A stretch of DNA of 44,540 nt from positions 1-44,540 of the forward strand of contig JAAYUF010000033.1 in assembly GCA_012517815.1 (NCBI GenBank). The letters are read 5' to 3'. The notes beneath the pieces were generated by a model. It saw nothing but the letters and a program-made list of their open reading frames with translations, was not told the origin of the DNA and searched no databases. Every line of letters begins with the position of its first letter. The first letter of the stretch is position 1. Below are positions 33,846 through 41,736 of the stretch, piece by piece. The DNA is from Clostridiales bacterium. GTDB lineage: Bacteria > Bacillota > Clostridia > Christensenellales > Aristaeellaceae. The position numbers and the translations under genes are program-made.

Positions 33846-35036
33846 GTGAAACGAATCCTGAGCGCCGTCATGGGCGGCCTTGTCTGCCTTGCGACGCTTG
33901 GCGCGCAGGCGGAGGGGATCACGCTGCGCACCGTGAGTTGCTTTGCGGGGCTGGACGCTTCCAGCGGCACCTATACCCGGCTTCTGGCCCAATGGGAAGT
34001 GCAGACAGGCCATACCGTGCTGGATGAGTCCTCCTCCTCGGACGAGGCTTGGAAAACCGGTGTGCTAATGGATTTTGCCGCCGGCAACGAGCCGGATGTG
34101 CTCTTCTTTTTCGCCCGCACTGCGGACAGCGCCTACCTGCTGGACCGCGTAGTGTCCATCGCGCAGATCAACGCCGCCTACCCGGAGCTCGGCATTCCGG
34201 AAAACCCGGCCTGCGCGGAAGCCGACGGCACGGTATACGCCGTGCCGGTGCGCTCGTTCTGGGAAGGGCTGTTTTGCAACACCGACCTTTTCGAGCGCTT
34301 CGGTCTTGCGCTCCCGACGACCTGGGACCTGCTGGAAACGGCGATCCGCACTTTCCGGGACAACGGCATCGTGCCGATTTCGGCGAGCCTAAGCGACGTG
34401 CCGCATTATGTGGCGGAGTTCTCCATCCTCGCCAGCGGCCCTGTGGAGGAGTATCTCCGTCGGCCCGCCGGGTTGACCGACGTACCGCAAAGCTGGTTGA
34501 ACGGCATGGCGCTCATCCGCCGGCTGTACCAGTTAGGCGCGTTCCCCGAAAATGTCAATACCACCAGCGAAAGCTATACCAGCCAGCTTTTCCGTGATAA
34601 ACACAGCGCCATGCAGCTGGACGGGAGCTGGTTTGCCAACAGCCTGCCGGTCGGCAATATGGATACCACCGTGGTGATCCCCTTTCCCTCTGTCTCCAGC
34701 CAGACAAGCGCGGTGATCGGCGGCGTTTCGATGGGCTTCTACCTGACGCGCCGCGCATGGGAGGATCCTGCCCGGCGCGACGCGGCGGTCCATCTGCTGG
34801 CATTCCTCTCCACCGGAGAAAACGCGCGCACCCTGGGCGGATATCAGTTTACGGGTGCGCTCCTGCAAAGCTCCTTCGCCCTGACCGAACACCCGCTGTA
34901 CGGCCCGATTCAGGATCAGATGTCGCAGGAAGCCCGCAACGAGTGGTTCCGGCTAATCCCCGCGGTGGCAACCGGCGCGGTTTCGCCCGAGAGCCTCTGG
35001 GCGCAGGTGATGGATTCCCAACCTTTCAGCCTGTGA
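33846..35036 (+). CDS. Solitary extracellular solute-binding protein of a sensor operon
   Basis: This 396-residue group 1 sugar-binding-type protein starts at GTG 33846, nine bases after AGGAGG, rather than at the nearer TTG. Residues 1-23 are a signal peptide (GLVCLATLGAQA); the cysteine does not fit a lipobox. The mature part has the usual pattern: DVLFFFARTADSAYLLD, VYAVPVRSFWEGLFCNTDLFERFGLALPTTWDLLETA, QLDGSWF, then IGGVSMGFYLT. No permease is adjacent, and it lies between a YesM kinase and a YesN regulator. It may present a ligand to the kinase's external domain rather than to a transporter. Ligand unknown. Confidence 0.85.
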   Translation: MKRILSAVMGGLVCLATLGAQAEGITLRTVSCFAGLDASSGTYTRLLAQWEVQTGHTVLDESSSSDEAWKTGVLMDFAAGNEPDVLFFFARTADSAYLLDRVVSIAQINAAYPELGIPENPACAEADGTVYAVPVRSFWEGLFCNTDLFERFGLALPTTWDLLETAIRTFRDNGIVPISASLSDVPHYVAEFSILASGPVEEYLRRPAGLTDVPQSWLNGMALIRRLYQLGAFPENVNTTSESYTSQLFRDKHSAMQLDGSWFANSLPVGNMDTTVVIPFPSVSSQTSAVIGGVSMGFYLTRRAWEDPARRDAAVHLLAFLSTGENARTLGGYQFTGALLQSSFALTEHPLYGPIQDQMSQEARNEWFRLIPAVATGAVSPESLWAQVMDSQPFSL

Positions 35037-35057
35037 GAATTCACAAGGAGGCAAGGC

Positions 35058-35801
35058 ATGTTCGACGTCGTGCTGGTGGATGACGAGCAGATTATCCTGG
35101 ACGGCCTTTCGCGCGCGTTTCCCTGGGCCCAGTACGGTTGCCGGGTCGTGGATACGGCGGTGGACGGGCGGCAGGGGCTCTCCGTCGTGCACCAGAAACG
35201 TCCGCATCTGCTCCTGACGGACATTCGGATGCCCAATCTGGACGGGCTGCAGATGATCGCTTCCCTCAAAAGCGAGTTCCCGTCGTTGCAGATTACCGTG
35301 CTAACGGCTTTCCGCGACTTCGATTACGCCCGGCAGGCGATCCGCCTGGGCGTTTGCCGCTATCTGCTCAAACCCAGCCGCATGGAGGAACTCCACGAGG
35401 CAGTCGCCGCCATGACCATGGCGCTGACCCCCGGCGGCCCGTCGGACCTGGGCACAGACGAGCATGAGGACCCGGAGGCCGGCAGCTTCGTGGCGCGCGC
35501 GGCCATCCGCTACATCGACGAGCACTATGCCGAACACCTCAGCCTGAGCGACGTCGCCGAGCATGTGTATGTAAGCCAGTGGCACCTTTCCAAGCTGATC
35601 AACCGTTTTGCAAAACAGAGTTTTTTCGACCTGCTCAACGACCGGCGCATCCAGCGCGCGCGGGAGATGCTGGCCGATCCGATGTTCCGGGTCAGCGAGG
35701 TAGCCTATGCCGTCGGCTATGCCGATGTGGCGCATTTCAGCCGCATCTTTAAAAAGGAAACGGGCAAAACGCCCGTGGAGTTCCGGGCGGGGATCCGGTA
35801 A
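35058..35801 (+). CDS. YesN-like AraC-family response regulator
   Basis: This 247-residue regulator has a receiver domain with D8/D9, phospho-acceptor D55 in LTDIRMPN and K105. A short linker and an AraC-type double helix-turn-helix (about 145-247) follow, with LSLSDVAEHVYVSQWHLSKLINRF and VSEVAYAVGYADVAHFSRIFKKETGKTPVEFR. It lacks the long middle domain found in many YesN proteins and so is short for the class. AAGGAGG precedes the ATG. It should answer to the YesM kinase two genes upstream and activate sugar-use genes. Confidence 0.93.
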   Translation: MFDVVLVDDEQIILDGLSRAFPWAQYGCRVVDTAVDGRQGLSVVHQKRPHLLLTDIRMPNLDGLQMIASLKSEFPSLQITVLTAFRDFDYARQAIRLGVCRYLLKPSRMEELHEAVAAMTMALTPGGPSDLGTDEHEDPEAGSFVARAAIRYIDEHYAEHLSLSDVAEHVYVSQWHLSKLINRFAKQSFFDLLNDRRIQRAREMLADPMFRVSEVAYAVGYADVAHFSRIFKKETGKTPVEFRAGIR

Positions 35802-35824
35802 CGGCCAGGGGGTTGCAAGGAAAG

Positions 35825-35853
35825 AGGCGCGCCGCAATGTCGCGCCTTTCTTC
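35825..35853 (+). terminator. Terminator of the YesM-SBP-YesN operon
   Basis: A 7-base GC stem (35825-35831 and 35841-35847) with a 9-base loop is followed by TTCTTC. It lies 24 bases after the regulator stop. Beyond it (about 35858-36009) lies the second copy of the degenerate repeat seen at 31815-31960. Confidence 0.6.
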
Positions 35854-36071
35854 GTAAATTCGGTTTGATATGATGAACGCATCCCTCTTCGCAGCGCGTT
35901 TCTGCTCTCACTGCGCCGCGAACGTTCTGCGCAGCCCCGCCGCGCCTTTGCTTGCGCGCCTCGTTCCAGAAGGAAACCGCTCGTAAGCTTTCCTGTGTCC
36001 ATGCGCGAAACACACAGGCAGCTTCCGCCCGGGTTTCATCTCCCGCCCGTCGCGCACGGGCGGCAGGCGCA

Positions 36072-36584
36072 TCACAGGTAGTCCGGGTGCTGGGTCCGCA
36101 GCGTTTGCAGGATGCGTTCCGCCACTTCGGCGATCTTCCCGCCGCCCTGGACGTGCAAATCGGCATATTTTTCATAATAGGGTCTGCGCTGCGCTTCGAT
36201 TTGGCGCACCGTTGCGCCCGGCGCGGCAGCAATGCCGCGGTCGGCATGCCTGCGGATGCGGCGCTCCAGTTCGCCAAGCTCGGTGTCCAGCCAGATCACA
36301 AGGCTGTCCTTTCGCAGGTTTTCCATGGCGGCCTCGGAAAGCACCATGCTGCCGCCGGTGGCGATCACGCAGCGCTCGCAGCGCAGGTGCGCCCCAACTC
36401 CGCCTTCCCGTTCCAGAAAGGCGTCCAGCCCTTCTTCCGCAAGGATCGCCGGCAAGGGCTTGCCGGCGGCCTTGGCCAGCAGGCGGTCGGTATCCACCAG
36501 CGGCCGGCGCAGCCTGAGGGCCAGCGTGCCGCCAATCGTGCTTTTTCCGGTGCCGGGCATCCCGATCAGCACAAGGTTTCGCAT
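36072..36584 (-). CDS. aroK: Shikimate kinase
   Basis: This 170-residue P-loop kinase phosphorylates shikimate on the route to chorismate. The P-loop is GMPGTGKST (8-16), the shikimate-binding DTD is in PLVDTDRLL, and IATGGSMVL matches the family GGG segment with one change. The lid arginine region is RRHADRGIA. Length is typical. It stands alone, with its own promoter about 160 bases upstream, and has no link to neighbouring catabolic genes. The acronyms aroK and aroL are both in use; aroK is chosen as the general one. Confidence 0.92.
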   Translation of the reverse strand: MRNLVLIGMPGTGKSTIGGTLALRLRRPLVDTDRLLAKAAGKPLPAILAEEGLDAFLEREGGVGAHLRCERCVIATGGSMVLSEAAMENLRKDSLVIWLDTELGELERRIRRHADRGIAAAPGATVRQIEAQRRPYYEKYADLHVQGGGKIAEVAERILQTLRTQHPDYL

Positions 36585-36822
36585 GGCGAATCTCCTTAAC
36601 CGCGCGGTACAGGGATCAGTAAGACAGGGCGTGCGGCCTGGGCTTCTCGTGCATCCTGGACGAGCGCGGCCGAAGCCCGTCCGCCGACCGCCGCGGTGGT
36701 TCGCCGGGCGGACAGATACCCTTTCTCCGTTGCCTTTGCCATTGTACCATGATTCGGGCCTTTGCTCAAGGTACCGTCCCGTTTATCGAGGCTTCCGCCG
36801 GCTTTAATCGCCGGGCGCAGAT
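36585..36822. other. Leader and promoter region of aroK
   Basis: No gene is supported here. The aroK promoter lies at 36741-36769, which implies a leader of about 150 bases. I recognised no riboswitch in it. The rest of the 300-base gap is the terminator of the aldolase operon. Confidence 0.4.
36741..36769 (-). promoter_or_regulatory. Promoter of aroK
   Basis: On the minus strand TTGAGC (36769 to 36764), a 17-base spacer and TACAAT (36746 to 36741) form a good housekeeping promoter. A TG at the extended -10 position strengthens it. Confidence 0.75.
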
Positions 36823-36873
36823 AAAAGCGGGAGAGGCAATGCCCCTTATTGGGCAGCTTTGCCTCTCCCGCTT
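36823..36873 (-). terminator. Rho-independent terminator of the TRAP-aldolase operon
   Basis: A 15-base perfect stem (36825-36839 and 36859-36873) contains an inner 5-base stem (TGCCC and GGGCA). On the minus strand it runs into TTTTAT. It lies 13 bases after the aldolase stop. Confidence 0.88.
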
Positions 36874-36885
36874 GGGTGGTCCGGC

Positions 36886-37680
36886 TTACCGCTTGAGCGA
36901 TTCCCGCACCGCGGCGATGTCGTTGTCCATCATCTGCCGCATCGTCCGCTGAAAATGCCACATGTCGTTGCCGCAAATCACCATGGTGTATCCGCGCTCG
37001 ATCATCCGTTTCAGGTTGGTTTCCGTCGGCGGCACCACGGGGCCCAGCACGCCTTTGCCCTTCTGGCGGCATTTGGTTACCAGCGTGTCGAAGGCATCCT
37101 CGGTTTCCTTCCCCATGCCGTAGCCCACCGGCAGGTTGCGGGAGATCGCGTAGTCGATGGGCCCGAAGTTGATCGCGTCCACGCCGGGCACGTCCAGGAT
37201 TTCGTCGATCTGGTCGGTAAACTCGTAATCCTCGTCCATGGGGATTACCAGCGTATCCTCGTTCTGCCGCTTGATGTAGGCTGCCCAGTCAAAACCCCGG
37301 TAGCCGTAGCCGGCGGCGCGCACGTTGCTTTCGCCGCCCCGGCGTCCCAGCGGCGCAAACTTGGCCGCTTCCACGCACCGGCGCGTGATTTCGGCTGTCT
37401 TGCAATGCGGGATGATCACGCCGTCCGCTCCCCACTCCAGCACCTTGCGGATGGCGACCTCCTCGTCGCTGGCCATGCGCACCAGCACCGCGATATCGTG
37501 CAATCGCGCCGCCATGATCTGCTTTTCGAAGGGCTCGTCCAGCATCCACGCGGTGTGCTCCAGATCCAGGTAGATGAAGTCCAGCCCGGATTGCGCGATG
37601 CTTTCGATCACGCAGGTTGCGCCGGTAAAGCAAGCCATCCCAAACACGGGGCCTTGCGCCATTTTCTGCTTGAGCGTCAT
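36886..37680 (-). CDS. HpcH/HpaI-family class II aldolase
   Basis: This 264-residue enzyme probably cleaves a 2-keto-3-deoxy acid to pyruvate and an aldehyde. The barrel start FGMACFTGATCVIESIAQSGLDFIYLDLEHT contains the general base H42. R68 in VLVRMAS and D176 in NFGPIDYA match known active-site residues. The metal-ligand glutamate position of HpaI falls in VIPMDEDYE (146-153), which is not the usual IE pair, so the metal site may be altered. It is the last gene of the TRAP operon and is preceded by GGGAGG, implying that the transported acid or its derivative is its substrate. Exact substrate unknown. Confidence 0.83.
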   Translation of the reverse strand: MTLKQKMAQGPVFGMACFTGATCVIESIAQSGLDFIYLDLEHTAWMLDEPFEKQIMAARLHDIAVLVRMASDEEVAIRKVLEWGADGVIIPHCKTAEITRRCVEAAKFAPLGRRGGESNVRAAGYGYRGFDWAAYIKRQNEDTLVIPMDEDYEFTDQIDEILDVPGVDAINFGPIDYAISRNLPVGYGMGKETEDAFDTLVTKCRQKGKGVLGPVVPPTETNLKRMIERGYTMVICGNDMWHFQRTMRQMMDNDIAAVRESLKR

Positions 37681-37728
37681 GGCGTATCCCTCCCTTATCC
37701 GTTTTCCGGTTTTCGCAGCCTTGTTCGC

Positions 37729-39015
37729 TTACCGATATCCAAGCAGGCCGGGCAGCCACAGCGTGAGGGGCGACCAGAGGCTGATGGCGATCAGCACGAG
37801 CACGTTGCACAGCACAAAGGGCACCGCCGCGCGGAAGATATCCATAACCGGCATGTGGTTAATCTTGTTGCAGGCGTTCAGGCACATGCCCACCGGCGGC
37901 GTCACCAGCCCGATGGCCATGCCTGTGATCATCATGGCGCCGAATTGCAGCACCGATACGCCGTAGCTCTGCATCACCGGCAGCAGGATGGGCGTCAATA
38001 GCAATATCGCGGGGCTCACGTCGATAAACGTACCGATGAACAGGATGAGCACGTCAAACAGCAGCACGATCCCCCATACCGGCATGTTCATGTTGATGAA
38101 GAACGCGGCGATGATCTGCGGAATCCGCTGCATGGTCAGAATCCAGGTGAAAATCGTCGTGAAGCCGATGATCAGCATCACCGCGGAAGACGAGATCAGC
38201 GCCTTTTTCAGCGACTGCCACACCTGTTTCCAGCTCAGTTCCCGGTACACCAGAAAGCCGACCACCAAAGCGTACAGCACGGCCATGCCGGCGCTTTCGG
38301 AAGCGGTGCAGACCCCGAAGGAGACCGTAAGGATGATGAACACCGGCATCAGCAGCGCGGGAACGCCCCAAAGAATATCATGCCAGAACGTCTTGGGGTC
38401 AAACTTCGACCGTTTGGGATGCCAGCCGTGCCGCTGGCTCATCACATACACCAAGATCAATTGGGTTATGCCGATCAGCAGCCCCGGCAGCGCGCCCGCC
38501 AGAAACAGCGCGCCTACCGAGCCGCCGGAGATCATGGCGAACACGATCATCGGCGTGGAAGGCGGGATGATCATCCCCATGGTGGACGATGCCACCGTAA
38601 CGCCGGCGGCTACGCTGGAGGGATAGCCTTCTTTTTCCATGGCGGGAATCTCGATGGAACCCAGCGCCGAGGTATCGGCCACCGAAGAACCGGAGATGCC
38701 GCCAAAAATCATGGAAGCCAGCACGTTGATTTCCCCCATGCCGCCGTTGACAGGGCGCAGAATCTGGCGACAGAAGTTGATAATGCGCTGCGTAATGCCG
38801 CCGCAGTTCATCAGTTCGCCCGCCAGCATGAAAAGCGGCATGGCGATCATCAGCTCGCTGAAAACGCCGTTCCACACGCGCTGGGGCAGCATGGGCAGGT
38901 AGTTGGGCGCCTGGGCGATCATATACGAGATGCTGGAGGCGCCGATGGAAAACGCCAGTGGAATGCCCAAGAGCGCAAAGGCCAGCAGCGCGACCAGCAG
39001 ATAGACCATAGCCAT
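37729..39015 (-). CDS. dctM: TRAP transporter large permease (DctM)
   Basis: This 428-residue membrane protein, with roughly a dozen hydrophobic segments, is the sodium-coupled transport subunit. Typical marks are the MLAGELMNCGGIT region, GGISGSSVADTSALGSIEIPAM, and IPPSTPMIVFAMISGGSVGALFLAGALPG. Near the C-terminus are TFIDVSPAILLLTPILLPV and GLVTPPVGMCLN. The ATG at 39015 overlaps the DctQ stop (TAATG), so the two are coupled. It works with DctQ and the binding protein DctP to import an organic acid. Confidence 0.95.
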   Translation of the reverse strand: MAMVYLLVALLAFALLGIPLAFSIGASSISYMIAQAPNYLPMLPQRVWNGVFSELMIAMPLFMLAGELMNCGGITQRIINFCRQILRPVNGGMGEINVLASMIFGGISGSSVADTSALGSIEIPAMEKEGYPSSVAAGVTVASSTMGMIIPPSTPMIVFAMISGGSVGALFLAGALPGLLIGITQLILVYVMSQRHGWHPKRSKFDPKTFWHDILWGVPALLMPVFIILTVSFGVCTASESAGMAVLYALVVGFLVYRELSWKQVWQSLKKALISSSAVMLIIGFTTIFTWILTMQRIPQIIAAFFINMNMPVWGIVLLFDVLILFIGTFIDVSPAILLLTPILLPVMQSYGVSVLQFGAMMITGMAIGLVTPPVGMCLNACNKINHMPVMDIFRAAVPFVLCNVLVLIAISLWSPLTLWLPGLLGYR

Positions 39016-39533
39016 TATGAATTCTCCTCCTTTGTGGCGCAAGAGGTGTTCTGCGGCAGGAACGCCTCCACAGGCGCAGTGATGAACCCGATGATCTTCA
39101 GGAGGATACAGACGGCGCAAAGGACACCCGACAGCGGCATGATGCCGTACATGAAGCGCATGGGGATTTCCATGCCCATGCTCAGCTGCATGCCCGCCCG
39201 TTGCACGTAAATCGCGCCGTAATACGTAAACAGCAGATCAACCGCCAGCACGACCAGATAGTTGAATACGGCCAGCCAGCGTTTGACGGCGGGCTTGACG
39301 CGATCATACAGAATATCGATGACCACGTGTTCGTTCCGAAGCACGTTGATGCCCATGCCCCAGAACGTGGTGAACGCGAACAGCGTAATGTTGAATTCGG
39401 ACAGTTCTTTCCAGTTCAGCGAGAAAAAATACCGCATGATCACCGTGAAAATGACGCTGGCCGCCAGGATGCCCATGGCGACGACGCCTATTCCGAAATA
39501 AAGGGTGTCGATGGTTTTGATGAGCTTCTTCAT
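39015..39533 (-). CDS. dctQ: TRAP transporter small permease (DctQ)
   Basis: This 172-residue protein has four membrane helices. The conserved WKELSEFNITLFAFTTFWGMG segment of DctQ is at about 36-56, and NEHVVIDILYDR follows. It pairs with DctM. Its ribosome binding site is weak (AAGGGG, about 12 bases from ATG), which could limit its synthesis relative to DctP. Confidence 0.92.
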   Translation of the reverse strand: MKKLIKTIDTLYFGIGVVAMGILAASVIFTVIMRYFFSLNWKELSEFNITLFAFTTFWGMGINVLRNEHVVIDILYDRVKPAVKRWLAVFNYLVVLAVDLLFTYYGAIYVQRAGMQLSMGMEIPMRFMYGIMPLSGVLCAVCILLKIIGFITAPVEAFLPQNTSCATKEENS

Positions 39534-39703
39534 AGCGGGTTTCGCCCCTTTGTTACAGCATGGGGAGCCCGGAGGTGACCCCGCGGGCGAGCATGGGGAA
39601 CCCGTCGGGCGGATTGCCCGGGGGAGCAGTCAGCGCCTTTTAGACCCGATGCCCCGCCCGCAGAACCCGCCCGGCCGGCGCGACGCGCCAGACAAGCGCG
39701 AGA

Positions 39704-39733
39704 CCGGGCGGGGGAGGGTACTCCCCCGTCCGG
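39704..39733 (-). terminator. Hairpin between dctP and dctQ
   Basis: Two 8-base arms (CGGGGGAG at 39709-39716 and its complement at 39721-39728) extend by CCGG pairs after one mismatch. It starts 11 bases after the dctP stop. A competing longer-range pairing, CCCGCCCGG (39666-39674) with 39704-39712, is also possible. It probably lowers read-through into the permease genes. Confidence 0.5.
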
Positions 39734-39743
39734 CAAGCCGGGG

Positions 39744-40769
39744 TTACTGGCCGCGTACGGCGGCGACGATAGCAAGCATCTCGTCCATTTCTTCCTGCGT
39801 GCAGATGCCTTCCTGCACCATCTGCTGGTACACGGGCTGGCAGGCCGTCTGGAAGGCGGCGAGTTCTTCGGCGGTCGGCACGTACACTTCGCAGCCGGCG
39901 TCGATGATCACCTGCTTGGCGGCGTCGCTGTTTTCGTCGATCAGGCGATCGTTATAGTCGCCCATCGTGCTGGCGCATTCGGACAGGATTGCCTGGAACT
40001 CGGCGGGCAGGCCGTTCCACCAGGCCGCGTTCACATAGAAGGGATCGGGATGGAACTGGTAGTTCACTTCGGTGAAATACTTCTGCACTTCGTAGAACTT
40101 CATGCCGGCCACGTTCACCCAGGGATTTTCCTGGCCGTCAGCGACGCCGGTCTTGAGGCCCATGTACAGATCCGCGTACGGGATGGACGTGGTGGTCGCG
40201 CCCAAAGCCTTGAAGGTCAGGTCGATGGTCTTCATGCCGTTGGTGCGCATCTTGAGCCCCGCCAGATCCGCGGGCTGGTGGATGGCGTGCACGTTGTTGG
40301 AGTACTGCCGGTAGCCGCCCGCATCGCTCAGGCTGATGATCACGGTGCCGGTCGCCGATTCGGCTTCCATGCAAACCTTCTTAGCCAGATCGCTCTTGAG
40401 CAGCGCGGTCACTTCCGCGCGGGTGTTGGTCAGGAACGGCGCGGTGAACATCAGCAGGCGCGGGCTGAAATCGAACTGCCCTCCGCGCATGCCCTGAATG
40501 GTGCCGTACACGACCTGCTCCAGCATTTCCTTCTCGGTGCCCAGCTGGCCGTTGCCAAAGATCGTAACCGTCACGTGGCCGTTGGTCTTTTCGGCGACGT
40601 CCTTGGCGAATTGCATCAGGGAAACGTTACGCGGGTTGGTGTCCGGCTGCGCGTGACCTACCACCATTTCGAAGTTGCCCAGCGCCGCGTAGGGATCGTC
40701 CGCCGCCAGCGCGGTCACAACCGTCAGGGTCAGAACCAGCGCCGCCAGGAGTGCCAGATACTTCTTCAT
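39744..40769 (-). CDS. dctP: TRAP transporter solute-binding protein (DctP)
   Basis: This 341-residue secreted protein has a signal peptide (about 1-23, ALAAD cleavage, no lipobox) and the DctP fold: VVGHAQPDTNPRNVSLMQFAKDVAEKTNGHVTV, GNGQLGTEKEMLEQV, LKMRTNGMKT with the conserved carboxylate-binding arginine, and GVADGQENPW. The ATG at 40769 follows GGGAGG. Its promoter lies in an operator-rich divergent region shared with the GntR gene. The ligand is probably a sugar acid or other carboxylate, given the aldolase. Confidence 0.93.
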   Translation of the reverse strand: MKKYLALLAALVLTLTVVTALAADDPYAALGNFEMVVGHAQPDTNPRNVSLMQFAKDVAEKTNGHVTVTIFGNGQLGTEKEMLEQVVYGTIQGMRGGQFDFSPRLLMFTAPFLTNTRAEVTALLKSDLAKKVCMEAESATGTVIISLSDAGGYRQYSNNVHAIHQPADLAGLKMRTNGMKTIDLTFKALGATTTSIPYADLYMGLKTGVADGQENPWVNVAGMKFYEVQKYFTEVNYQFHPDPFYVNAAWWNGLPAEFQAILSECASTMGDYNDRLIDENSDAAKQVIIDAGCEVYVPTAEELAAFQTACQPVYQQMVQEGICTQEEMDEMLAIVAAVRGQ

Positions 40770-40836
40770 AAGGTAACCTCCCGATTCAGTTTTTGTGGAG
40801 AAGCACCCGGCGATTAGGATATCCGGCGTGCCGCTC

Positions 40837-40878
40837 AACTTGTATTCACATTTTAGCATAACGTATACAAGTTTGCAA
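40837..40878 (-). promoter_or_regulatory. dctP promoter overlapped by GntR-type operator copies
   Basis: On the minus strand TTGCAA (40878 to 40873), a 17-base spacer and TAAAAT (40855 to 40850, with TG at the extended position) form the promoter. The motif AACTTGTATAC (40873 to 40863) fills the spacer. An inverted copy lies just downstream of the -10 box (AACTTGTAT, 40837-40845 on the plus strand). Binding of a repressor here would block transcription. Confidence 0.7.
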
Positions 40879-40940
40879 TAGGGATTTTACAGCATTTCAT
40901 GATTCTTTTCTTAGAAGTATTTACATGGCTTCATTACTAT

Positions 40941-41012
40941 GTATACAAGTTCAGGCGTTTTCGTCGTTTTTGCTTGACATTTCACCGTTTCGTCACTATG
41001 ATGGATACAATG
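40941..41012 (+). promoter_or_regulatory. Promoter of the GntR gene with further operator copies
   Basis: TTGACA (40974-40979), 17 bases and TATGAT (40997-41002) make a strong promoter. A third copy of the motif, GTATACAAGTT, lies at 40941-40951, and a weaker copy (GGATACAATG, 41003-41012) is near the start site. This suggests autoregulation. Confidence 0.7.
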
Positions 41013-41034
41013 ACAGCGAATAAAGGGGATACCA

Positions 41035-41736
41035 ATGGATAACGCACGAAGCACAGACGATATTTACGCCATCCTGAAAAACGAAATCATCTCCCTGGCG
41101 ATCAACCCCGGGGAGGAGTTGAGCGAGAACTCCCTGTGCAAGCGTTTTGGCGTATCGCGGACGCCTATCCGCACGGTGCTGCAGCGTTTGGAGAACAAAG
41201 GCTATGTGACGATCACGCCCTATAAGGGCAGTTTTGTGACGCTGTTGGATTATCATGTGGTGGATCAGAACATCTACGCCCGCGTCGCCATCGAAAGCAT
41301 GGTGCTGCGGGATTTCATTCATCAGCATACGCCGGCGGAGCGGGAGGCGGTCTGCTTCGCGCTGGCGCGAATGGAGGCCGAGGCCCAAAAGCAGCTCGCC
41401 CATTCCAGCGATTTTAACGTGTACCGCTTTTTGGACAGCGATCTTGCGATGCACAACGTGTGCTTCCGCGCCATCAACAAAGAAGCGCTGGGCACCACGC
41501 TGGATCGGATGGATGCCAGTTACGCACGGTTTCTCACGCTGGATATCAACGCCGGCAACAATGTGCCCGATGTGCTCGCCGATCACCGGGAAATGCTGGA
41601 CATCATCGATACCGGCGCCGTCGAGCGGATCGAGCCGCTGATGCGCCGCCACCTCTACGGCAATGTCCGCCGATTGGGGCCGCGCCTGTTTACCGATTTT
41701 CGCAGCTATTTTGTGGAGAACACGCTTCCTCTCTAG
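41035..41736 (+). CDS. FadR-subfamily GntR transcriptional regulator
   Basis: This 233-residue regulator has an N-terminal winged helix-turn-helix (about 8-70; recognition helix SRTPIRTVLQRLENKG at 41-56). A C-terminal all-helical FCD ligand-binding domain follows, with DSDLAMHNVCFRAI, DHREMLDII and RRHLYGNV residues suited to metal binding. It is divergent from the TRAP-aldolase operon, and repeated GTATACAAG motifs lie between them. It is probably a repressor released by the transported acid or a metabolite of it. AAAGGGG precedes the ATG. Confidence 0.93.
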   Translation: MDNARSTDDIYAILKNEIISLAINPGEELSENSLCKRFGVSRTPIRTVLQRLENKGYVTITPYKGSFVTLLDYHVVDQNIYARVAIESMVLRDFIHQHTPAEREAVCFALARMEAEAQKQLAHSSDFNVYRFLDSDLAMHNVCFRAINKEALGTTLDRMDASYARFLTLDINAGNNVPDVLADHREMLDIIDTGAVERIEPLMRRHLYGNVRRLGPRLFTDFRSYFVENTLPL

